Origin: Prorocentrum cordatum
Taxonomy: Eukaryota; Sar; Dinophyceae; Prorocentrales; Prorocentraceae
DNA length: 64,000 bases
Direction: 5' to 3'
Assembly: GCA_963575745.1 (NCBI GenBank)
Contig: CAUYUJ010007446.1
Span: 860,660-924,659, forward strand
The position numbers and the translations under genes are program-made. The notes beneath the pieces are model-generated. The model saw only the letters and a program-made list of their open reading frames with translations, did no database searches and was not told the DNA's origin. Of the stretch, positions 30,830 through 39,085 are shown piece by piece (the first letter of the stretch is position 1; each line of letters opens with the position of its first letter).

Positions 30830-31440
30830 TGTCATGATGTTTGGACGCCGTTGTGATACTGTGCATTTGACTAACATCGTTTTTTACAAGGAATCACCCC
30901 CAAGCACGGCTTTTGCAAAAACTGTCGGGGCAAATCCTGACCGGCTTGAGACAGGGGGAGGGGAGGAAAAAAAAGATCCCGCTTCTTTTTCCTCCCACTC
31001 CCACTCATCATCCCCGTCCTCGTCCGAACCCTCCTAGTCCCTCCCTCCTCCTTCTCCTCAGCCCTTTCCTTCATCCATAGCACGGGCGGAGTTGGGCGCT
31101 GGGCTGTCACAGACGACCCCCAGTGTTTGCACGGGCGGCACAGGGATCGACAGCGAGGTGCGGTCCTCCTCCTCTATCCTCTTATTCGTTTGCTTGTGAC
31201 ACGTTTATTTCGATCGTGCTTACACTGTTGCTCCGGTGGACCGGAGCCGCTCAGCTTGATACAACGGGGGCACAAGCAAGCAATCCGACAAGAACGGAGC
31301 GATCGCACCGTCGATTCATCGTACATGAAGGCTTGAGGGAGGAATGATCACGGACGTGGGAGGAGTAGGGAGTCCGGTAAGAGTATAAGTAAGAGTAAGC
31401 GTCCTTGGACGGTGCCCAAATACACATCCGACATCACTGA
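30830..31440. other. unique spacer, no gene recognised
   Basis: Contains a G/A run (30950-30972) and a TCC-rich patch (30990-31070); otherwise unremarkable sequence without a supported frame. Confidence 0.5.
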
Positions 31441-31527
31441 GGCCCCTGATGGAGCATCAGGGCCGAAAAACACACAGCAGCCGAGTTTTAGACCCCCCCC
31501 CTGTTTGACTGAACAGGGGGGGGGTCT
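31441..31527. repeat. two strong stem-loops in tandem
   Basis: First: GGCCCCTGATG (31441-31451) with CATCAGGGCC (31455-31464), one bulged C and loop GAG. Second: GAC9TGTT (31491-31505) with AACAG9TC (31512-31526), a perfect 15 bp stem extended by one A-T pair, loop TGACTG. A-rich sequence separates them. Confidence 0.9.
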
Positions 31528-32332
31528 TAGCATTGGGCGAGTTCCCTCGGAATTCCATCACTTTCCTCACCCGAAAGGCCTCCCACGAGGCCCGAGGCCC
31601 CCTGGGGGCCGCGACCCCTCCAGCTCTCCTGATCATCTCGCCTACGTCCTACTCGTCTTCCTCATAGGCCTCGTCACTCCTCGTCGTCACCCTTCCCATC
31701 CTCCCGAGCCCCCCCTCCCCTTTCCCATCCTCTCACTTCTTGTCACTGCCACGTCCATGCAGCGAGCGTGGATTTTTCATTTTCCTCGCTCAAGCACGCT
31801 GAACAGTAAGTCTCTACGCAGCGTTGTACCTCCACGGCCGAGCCCAATACACTAGAAACAACAGTGCCCTCAAGGACGCGGGCTGGCTGGAGGCGCATCC
31901 CCGCAGTACTCGTCGTGCGACCAACTCATCACGGAAGTACAAGCTCGATCCAAACGTGTGTGTGCGCAACACGTTACAAACCAAGTCGAATCTGGCTAAC
32001 ACACAGCAGTGACAGAAAATCATGCATACTCGTATTCCTTCAGATTCATTCAGTTTCATATTCAATTTCAGAATGCTGGTTTTCCGTGTTACATTCGATA
32101 CGAAACAGTGTTGTTTCAGATTCATGTAGTCTCATACTAATCGACAATCATGTAAACTCAGATTCGGAACCCCCTCTGGATTTGTAGTTGCCGTGATGTT
32201 TACGTGTTTTGTCGTTGCGCATTGCAGGTTCATGTGTTTGCCTGTTGTATTACATTGTATTCCTATTCGAGTTGGTCGTTTGCCACGCCAAGTCTAGCTC
32301 GACGCGCGCCTCGGGGCAAAGACGTGCGTTCT
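31528..32332. other. unique spacer
   Basis: Holds a GGCCCCCTGGGGGCC palindrome at about 31598-31612, a C/T-rich stretch (31620-31740) and AT-richer sequence with repeated GATTCA words (32030-32170). It includes the presumed 3' flank of the minus-strand gene that ends at 32333. No gene recognised. Confidence 0.5.
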
Positions 32333-33797
32333 TCACGCCTGAACCTCAACCTCATCTCGCTTGAGCCTCGCCGCGTGCATGTCCTTCAGGGTGCCCGCCT
32401 CGTTGGACAGCGCGCGGACGGCAGACTCCATCTCGCCCTTCCTCTGCAGCTCGACCTCGATGGTGGCGGAGTCGTACTTCTTGACGACGTTCTTGAACAA
32501 GTCATCGTCAAGGGTGAAGTCGTTCCAGAAGGTGTTCATCACCTTCTTCTGATCGAGCGAGTCCCGCGCGTCCCTCAGCTGCTTGAGCTGGAACGCGTTG
32601 CTCGCCCAGTTCCACTTGGGTTGCGCAGCAACGGCGATCAGCAGGTCGGAGCACGCGCTCGATGTCTGCGATAGTTTCCTCTTCGTGGCCTTCAGTTTCT
32701 TGAGCGTCTCCTGCAGCTCAGCAGCAGCGTCGTCCTGTGGCTGATCGTCTCCGTCTACGTCGGTCACGTGCTGCGCCGTCTTCGCCTTCTTCTTCTTCGC
32801 AGGAGCGCCTCCAGTCTGGCCCATCTGGCTCCCAGCCTTTGCTTTGGCCTTGGCCGATGCTGCGGATGTCCCATCGCCTCCGACGGTTGGCCCCGCAGCA
32901 GACTTGATCGCGCCCCCCATCGGGGCGTCCGACTTCGCTGTCTCAACCTCAGCCCTCACAGCGCCGAGAGAACATGCTTGCGAGTCAAGGGGAGTGGCAA
33001 GAGCATTTTCGAACGCATCCTGGCTGCTGGGGTCGGTCGAGATGATCTTCTCGGTCCACTTCTTGGCGAATGCTTGCCTGTACCTTTTACGGATGTAGAG
33101 AAATCCAATGCGCTTCGTCCAGGTGTTAGAGCTCAGGAAGGATCTACACTTGATGCCCTTCCCGGACTTGTAGCGGCGCACGCACTCGGCCACGTAGTTC
33201 CGCGCAGCCACCTGAGCAGGTGCGTCGCCCCCCTCTTCCCTCACGATGCAAGACAAAGGCAGGAACTGGCCGTTCATGATATCCTCCACGGTAAGGCGCT
33301 TCTCCTCGGTCTTCTCTTTGGTCAACGCCGCTAGCTTCGACTTCGCCCAGTCCAGGCGGAACTTCACCTGAGCAGACCTGCCTTGCTTTTGGAGCTTCGC
33401 GTAGTCCTCGGCCAGGTCGCGGTTGTGTTTTTTTATCAGTGGCCCCTTGGGGGCCGATCCTGCCTCTCAGATCGAACGCCTTCTCCTCGTCGGCGCGGTC
33501 GTCGTCGCCGACAAGGTCCTTCAAAATGGCGGTGTACTCGTCGTCTTCCTCAGCTGGCATCGCTCCTCGAGGGCCGTGCACCTGGCGGACAGCTGAAGTA
33601 GCTGTCTCGGCCCCGCCTGGAGTAGTCGGGGTGCGTGCCGTGCCCGCCGTCGGGGGGCTTGACGCAGCCCCCATGCTCTCGCTGCTCGCGTTCTCGTTCT
33701 CTTCCATGCCAGCGTGCTCAACCTTCACCTTGAGAAACGAAACGATCTCATCGAAACGGTTGAAGCTGCACGCAGGCGCAGGCGCTCCAGCCGACAT
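32333..33797 (-). CDS. hypothetical coiled-coil protein, one frameshift in an A-run
   Basis: About 488 codons from ATG at 33797 to TGA at 32333. The first phase (33797 to about 33430) encodes FNRFDEIVSFLKVKVEHAG, a Thr/Pro/Ala linker and an acidic part (EEDDEYTAILKDLVGDDD, then EEKAFDLRGRIG). The second phase (about 33425 to 32333) starts RDLAEDYAKLQKQGRSAQ. The switch is at a run of seven A, consistent with one extra base, either real or an assembly error. Then come WTKRIGFLYIRKRYRQAFAKK, a Lys/Ala linker with PAKKKKAKTA (possible nuclear signal), an acidic DVDGDDQPQDD, and a C-terminal coiled coil (LQETLKKLKATKRKLSQ; GEMESAVRALSNEAGTLKD). Codons are strongly G/C-ending. I recognise no family. 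A neighbour with the same build lies upstream on the same strand. Confidence 0.6.
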
Positions 33798-33865
33798 TCC
33801 CGCCTCTTCAGGCTAGAGAATCACGCGAAATGAGCCTCGCGGTGAGCGGCTGGCCGAGAGAAAGC

Positions 33866-33884
33866 AGAGCCAAAACGGCGATTC
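33866..33884 (-). other. possible degenerate spliced-leader relic upstream of the 33797 gene
   Basis: The minus strand reads GCCGTTTTGGCTC about 70 nt before the ATG. The last 17 nt of the dinoflagellate spliced leader match at 12 positions, including TTTTGGCTC. Next to it lies a perfect hairpin, GATTCTGC with GCAGAATC around ACG (33880-33898). Weak evidence. Confidence 0.3.
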
Positions 33885-34200
33885 TGCACGGCAGAATCAA
33901 TGAACAAACCAGTGGTGCTGAATTACCGAAGGTCTGGAGCGCTTCAGCCAAATCTAAAGCTACCCCCCGAGGGGGAGGAGGGAGGGAGGGACGAGGTGGA
34001 GGAGGATCAGTAGGTGGAGGATGAGGAGGAGAGAGTAGGTCCGAGAAGGGTCCTAAGGAGCCCTCAACCGGATCCAAGAGGGGCCCCCAAGAGAGATACG
34101 TATACGCTCATCGTGTCAGGGGTCGTTTTGTTATTCACGTTTTTTTTTGAAGTGATTGTGATGGCGATGGTGAGAATCACTTTTGGGTCACTTTCCCACC
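33885..34200. other. spacer with a short GGA patch
   Basis: GGA-rich at 33970-34035; nothing else recognised. Confidence 0.5.
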
Positions 34201-34202
34201 GG

Positions 34203-34540
34203 TCATGGTACTAGTGCTGGGGATAGTGGTGATACAGGTGGCGATGATGGTACCGATGACGGTGGCGACGATGATGATGATGGTGATGATGATGATGGTG
34301 ATGATGATGCTGCTGCTGCTGATGATGGTGCTGCTGATGATGAAGATGATGATGATGACGACGATGATGATGATGTTGTTGATGCTGATGATGACGATGA
34401 CGATGTTGATGCTGATGATGACGATGATGATGCTGATGATGATGCTAACGATGATGATGATAATGATGATGGTGATGATGATGATGCTGATGGTGGCGAT
34501 GATGCTGATATTGACGTCGACGATGACGGTGACGATCGCT
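34203..34540. repeat. GAT microsatellite with GCT/GAC variants
   Basis: GATGATGAT triplets with CTGATGATG and GACGATGAC variants. Frames across it (Met-, Asp- or Ser-rich) are artefacts. It separates the two minus-strand coiled-coil genes. Confidence 0.95.
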
Positions 34541-34743
34541 GCGTTAAACTACCCCGGTGTGGTCTGGAAACGAATCGTCGGCCAGCAAATGCGCGCCCCT
34601 GCGAGCCGGGGCCAGCCTGTTGATCGCACGTGCTCAACATTGCTTGGGACCTATGTTGTTCCTCCGTTCAGGCGTGATCGGACCTTACTGTTGACAGCGA
34701 ATGGCGAAGCGTGGCCCAAGACCTCTGAAGCCCCTTGCTATTT
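34541..34743. other. spacer, presumed 3' flank of the next gene
   Basis: Unique sequence immediately downstream (minus strand) of the stop at 34744; no repeat or RNA recognised. Confidence 0.4.
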
Positions 34744-36242
34744 CTACATGGAGTCTAAGTCGAACTCCAAATCGATGACTTTGTCGGGCCAGAAGAAGGG
34801 CTGGGTCGAAGGCTCTGGATCCACTGCAGGCGAGCCAGAGGAGCTCGCCGAGGCATTCGATGTCTTGACCTTGCTCGCCCTAGGCGTGTCATGCGCGCCT
34901 GGGGCCAACACGTCTGGAGCCCCCTCGCGCCCCTCCATAATGGTGGGCTTGATGGGCGTAGCCTTCATCTCTGACTTGATGGGCGAAGTCTTCTTCTTCG
35001 GCGTGGCGGTTCCACCCAGCGAGGCCACGTATTCCACAGCGCACTCACCGCGAAGCTTCTTGACAACGTCAGGGCCCGCTCCACCTGCCAAGACCTCGGC
35101 GCACCGCATGGCGACACCCAGGGCAGCCTCCTTCGCAGCGCCAATGTCGAACCCAGGCTGGATGAAGTGATGGGCGAGGACCTGGAGCTTCTGGGTGCGC
35201 TTCTTCTTCTCATTCCCCCACGTGCAATGGAATGCGAGGTGCGCGAGCTTCTTCGGTGGCTCCTCCTTCTCGTCGCCATTACTCTTGACGGCGATCTCGG
35301 TCTTCATCGCTTCGTAGCTAGACTGGCGCTTGCAGTAGGCCGCGTGCAGGACACCAGTCTTCTTCATCTTGGCCAGGATTTCCAGCAGCTCCAATTGGTC
35401 GATGCGCTCGCACACCCTGACGGACGAGCCATGCTTGAAGGTGGCCTTGACAACTGCGTCGCTTGGCTGAGGAGTGACCCACTCGCCCCAGACCTTGACG
35501 CGCTTCTTCACGCTCCCGCCCTGCTTCTCCACGTAGGGCAAGCGAGTCTCTTTGTCGAAGTCGCAGCGTTCCTCACGATGGCCATCTGCAGGAAGCTCCC
35601 CACGATGGCCAGCTTCAGGAAGCTCCTCACGATGGCCATCTGCACTGCTGGAGCCACGGCGGCCACGGAGGCACTGGCCTATGATAGGAGGACAACCTTG
35701 GCTAGTTGGCATCTCCTGGATGGAATCGCCGTGGTCAGCATCATCATCGTCTCCGTCGGTCGCGTCGTCAGTGGTAAAGGCCTGCGTCTCGCCACCGCCG
35801 GGGCCGCCGTCGCCGCCAGTCGCCCCCGCCCCACCGTCGTGGAGGCAGTCGTCGCCACTGTTGCCCACGCCCACCAGGTCCATCCCCCACGGGTTCTGCT
35901 TGCGCAGCGACGGCTGGAGATGCGATGCCATCGCTCGGGCGCGCTTCGAAATAGTCGTAGCCCACTGCTCCTCGTGCTCGTCTTGGAGCTGCGGACCCCA
36001 CGACTTGTTTTCAGCTCGAACACGTTGGTCAAGGCCTCCCGCATAGATTTCTGCGAAAACTGCAGGTTCTTCTGCAAGCTGCTCAGGTCTTTCAAGAGGT
36101 TCTCTTGTGATTCGATCTTCTCGCGGTCGATCTGCCCTTTGTTCTTCTCGCCGTACTGCACGAATTGGCACCCCGTCGCGTACTTGAGCAGCACCTTGAC
36201 GAGGTCCTCGACGCTGCCGTCGAAGGACACAGTGGGCGCCAT
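34744..36242 (-). CDS. hypothetical coiled-coil protein, one frameshift in an A-run
   Basis: About 499 codons. From ATG at 36242 (context GGACATGGCG) the first phase encodes VEDLVKVLLKYATGCQFVQY and a coiled coil (REKIESQENLLKDLSSLQKN; LQFSQKSMREALTNVFELK). Near 36012 the phase changes in an AAAA run, as if one A were missing, and continues with KSWGPQLQDEHEEQWATTIS, a Gly-rich and Asp-rich linker (DDATDGDDDDADHGD), three ten-residue repeats of the type DGHREELPEA (35569-35655), then RVKVWGEWVTPQPSD, CERIDQLELLEILAKMKKTG, LAFHCTWGNEKKKRTQKLQV and a Ser/Pro tail. Codon use is G/C-ending, and no intron is evident over 1.5 kb. No family recognised. It could be a host gene or a mobile-element ORF. 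Confidence 0.6.
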
Positions 36243-36294
36243 GTCCACGCCGCAAGCAACAGCTAGGGGCTCGTTCGTCCGACTGGAGTGCCCC

Positions 36295-36318
36295 TCAAAC
36301 ATTGGAGCCACAACTTGT
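36295..36318 (-). other. weak spliced-leader-like sequence upstream of the 36242 gene
   Basis: On the minus strand CCGTTACAAG then TTGTGGCTCCAA lies about 60 nt before the ATG. It shares CCGT, TGGCTC and AA in order with the spliced leader but has extra bases. Suggestive only. Confidence 0.2.
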
Positions 36319-36444
36319 AACGGAGAGAGGCAGACCAGCGGTGGCTCGGGGCAAGACGCCGAACCCCCGGGCGCCTTCGGGCAGGTGCTGGTCAAGAGGA
36401 TCGCTTCGCGAGGTGCGCATCCTGAGTCTTGAGAGTTTAGCGTG

Positions 36445-36590
36445 ACTGGCAGAAACAATCCGTTCCTGCGGCGGGCTCGTTGTATACTGCGTGGAACTTT
36501 GGCGCCAGTGGCGAGCTTCTCCAGAGTCGCAGACTGCCGACGTCCCCACCGGCCCCTCACTCTTATCCGCAGCTGCGGGGTGCTACCTAA
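36445..36590. repeat. dispersed repeat B, copy 2
   Basis: Partner of 22215-22355, same orientation, with GCGGCGGGCTCGTTG, TTGGCGCCAGTGGCG, AGCTTCTCCAGAGTCGCAG and GCTGCGGGGTGCTACCTA. Confidence 0.75.
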
Positions 36591-36657
36591 TATTCCTACC
36601 GCCCTTCCTTCTCTGCATTTTCCTCCCCCCCCCCTCCTCTACGGCCTAGCTGGAGCC

Positions 36658-36658
<1 letters not shown>

Positions 36659-36738
<80 letters not shown>
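36659..36738. repeat. 80 bp T homopolymer
   Basis: Uninterrupted T from 36659 to 36738. On the minus strand this is an A80 tract following GGTAAAACCAGGAG; it could be the tail of a retroposed transcript or a homopolymer expansion. Confidence 0.97.
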
Positions 36739-36878
36739 CTCCTGGTTTTACCTAACAGCGAAGACTGATAGGTTTCTAGTTGATTCAAAAGAGCTCACAG
36801 ATCACTCCACAGGGGGGTCCGGGCAGGTGTTGGGGAGTTGCCGGGCGGCAGGGTGCCGGGCTCGTTTTTCACCAACAG
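36739..36878. other. short unique spacer
   Basis: Sequence between the T tract and the 71 bp satellite; if the tract is a poly(A) tail this is the 3' end of the retroposed RNA on the minus strand. Confidence 0.3.
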
Positions 36879-37376
36879 TCACACACTTCGTGCTCTTCGA
36901 CTTCCCAGAACTCCATTCCCAGGCCACATTCTGAATACCCGGATGCAACAGTCACACACAAAGTGCTCTTCGAGATCCCAGAACGCCATTCCCGGGCCAC
37001 ATTTAGAATAACCGGATGCAACAGTCACACACTTCGTGCTCATCGACATCCCAGAACGCCATTCCCGGGCCACATTTGAATAACCGGATGCAACAGTCAC
37101 ACACTTCGTGCTCTTCGAGTTCCCAGAATTCCATTCCCGGGCCACATTTTGGATGCCCGGAGCCAACTGTAGGCCACTTCGTGCTCTTCGAGTTCCCAGA
37201 ACTCCATTCCCGGGCCACATTTTGAATGCCCGGAGCCAACTGTAGGCCACTTCGTGCTCTTCGAGTTCCCAGAACTCCATTCCCGGGCCACATTTTGAAT
37301 GCCCGTAGCCAACTGTAGGCAACTTCGTGCTCTTCGACTTCCCAGAACTCCCATTCCTGGGCCACATTTTCAGCAG
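36879..37376. repeat. 71-72 bp minisatellite, seven copies
   Basis: Unit core CACTTCGTGCTCTTCGA, then TCCCAGAACTCCATTCCCGG and GCCACATTTTGAAT. Copies start near 36879, 36950, 37021, 37092, 37163, 37235 and 37306. The first four share ACCGGATGCAACAGTCACAC, the last three GCCAACTGTAGGC, so two subfamilies are arranged in blocks. Confidence 0.92.
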
Positions 37377-38140
37377 GGGCAAGAGCACGACGAGGAGGAG
37401 GACGAGCAAGACCAGGAGGACGAGGACGAGCAGGAGCAGGACGAGGAGCAGGAGGAGCAGGAGAAGAAGGACGAGCAGGAGGAGGAGGAGGACGAGCAGG
37501 AGGAGGAGGACGACCAGGAGGAGGAGGACGACCAGGAAGAGGAGGAGGAGGAGGAGGAGGAGGGGAGGGGGAGGAGTACCAGGAGGAGGAGGAGGAGGAG
37601 GAGGAGGAGGAGGAGGAGGAAGAGGAGGAGGAGGAGGAGGAGGACGAGGACGAGGAGGAGGAGGAGGAGGGGGGGGGAGAGTACCAGGAGGAGGAGAACG
37701 AGGACCACCAGGAGGAGGGAGGAGGAGGAGGAGGAGGAGGAGGAGAGAACACCAGGAGGAGGAGGACGAGCAAGACGAGGAGGACGAGAACGAGGACGAC
37801 CAGGAAGAGGAGGAGGAGGAGGAGGAGGAGGGGAGGGGGAGGACTACCAGGAGGAGGAGGAGGAGGAGGAGGAGGAAGAGGAGGAGGAGGACGAGGAGGA
37901 GGAGGAGGAGGAGGACGAGGAGGAGGAGGGGGGGGGAGAGCACCAGGAGGAGGAGAACGAGGACCACCAGGAGGAGGAGGAGGAGGAGGAGGAGGAGGAG
38001 GAGGAGGAGAGAGCACCAGGAGGAGGAGGACGAGCAAGACGAGGAGGACGAGAACGAGGACGAGCAGGAGGAAGAGGAGGAGGAGGAGGAGGAGGAGGAG
38101 GAGGAGCAGGAGAAAGAGGAGGAGGAGGAGGCAGGCTGAG
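37377..38140. repeat. GGA/GAC purine tract with higher-order repeat
   Basis: About 760 bp of GGA with GAC, CAG and CAC interruptions. Words such as ACCAGGAGGAGGAG, GAGAACGAGGACCACCAGG and GACGAGCAAGACGAGGAGG recur at about 240 bp spacing, so part of it grew by duplication of longer segments. Confidence 0.92.
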
Positions 38141-38489
38141 GCTGAGGCTGTGACTGCGACTGCCGTTGCCGCTGCGACTGTCATCGCGAATGCGACTACG
38201 ACTGCGAGAACAGCAGAATTCGACAACTGGATTTTCATCTGAATCTTAAGGGGAATGCTTTCAGATATGCTTCTACACATCGCTGTTAGGTTGCTTTGCC
38301 GGGATAATTTTTTTCCCTCCGGATCCCAATTCGCGTTCGCCCTTCTAAGATTCTTATCTTTCCTCATCGTCCTCATCTTCCTCCTGCTCACGAGCGCTTG
38401 TAATCAGAGATGTCGTGCACGTTGATTCCTGAACCACCAAGGATATGTAACATATGATGTGTATTGCCCCACATAGTCTGTAAACCAAT
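38141..38489. other. spacer
   Basis: Contains TGCGACTGCGACTGCCGTTGC-like triplets to about 38210, then unique sequence; no gene recognised. Confidence 0.5.
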
Positions 38490-38775
38490 GTGGGTAGGTC
38501 GCGGGTCGGTCGCTGGGTCGCGGGGTGGGTCGCGGATGGGTCGCAAGTGGGTCGCGGGTGGGTCGCGTGTGGGTCGCGGATGGGTCGCGGGGCTGGTCGC
38601 GGGTGGGTCGCGGGGCGGGTCGCGGGTGGGTCGCGGGTGGGTCGCGGGTGCGTCGCGGGGTGGGTCGCGGGTGGGTCGCGGGTTGGGGTCGCGGGTGGGT
38701 CGCGGGGTGGGTCGCGGGGTGGGTCGCAGGGCGGATCGCGGGGGGTGGGTCGCGGGGCGGGTCGCCGGCGGGCCG
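38490..38775. repeat. GGTGGGTCGCG minisatellite, inverted partner of 21915-22210
   Basis: About 28 units of 9-11 bp, the reverse complement of the earlier array. It is followed by GACGACGACGAC and ACAACAACGCAACAAACATAA, the inverse of the sequence before the other array. Confidence 0.95.
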
Positions 38776-39039
38776 CGAGGGGGACGACGACGACGACAAG
38801 AAAACAACAACAACGCAACAAACATAATCTCCACGACTTCAGCCGCGCACCCAAGGCCTCACTTTGATGAAATTGAGGAGAACCGCGGGGATGATGATTA
38901 TATAATGCTCCAGGACGTGGCAGGATTGCAGAGAGCATGGATAATTTAGAAGACGGATGAAGATGAGGAGTAAGAAGGTTTTTTTCCTTTGCGAAGGGAG
39001 CGTCCGGATATCATAATCGAAAGACGAAAGCATCGCGCG

Positions 39040-39085
39040 CATTTTGCGTCTTGTTTCAAGACGCATTTTTTTGCGCCCGAACAAC
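39040..39085 (-). repeat. terminal A-run plus stem-loop (tail motif, copy 2)
   Basis: Perfect 9 bp stem TGCGTCTTG (39045-39053) and CAAGACGCA (39057-39065), loop TTT, then seven T and GCGCCCGAACAACC. Read on the minus strand this is GGGCGC, A-run, hairpin, the same order as 20930-20985. Confidence 0.85.

Noticed and set aside
34205-35170. 321-codon Met-rich frame on the plus strand
   Set aside because: The first half is the GAT microsatellite and the rest is antisense to a better-supported minus-strand gene.
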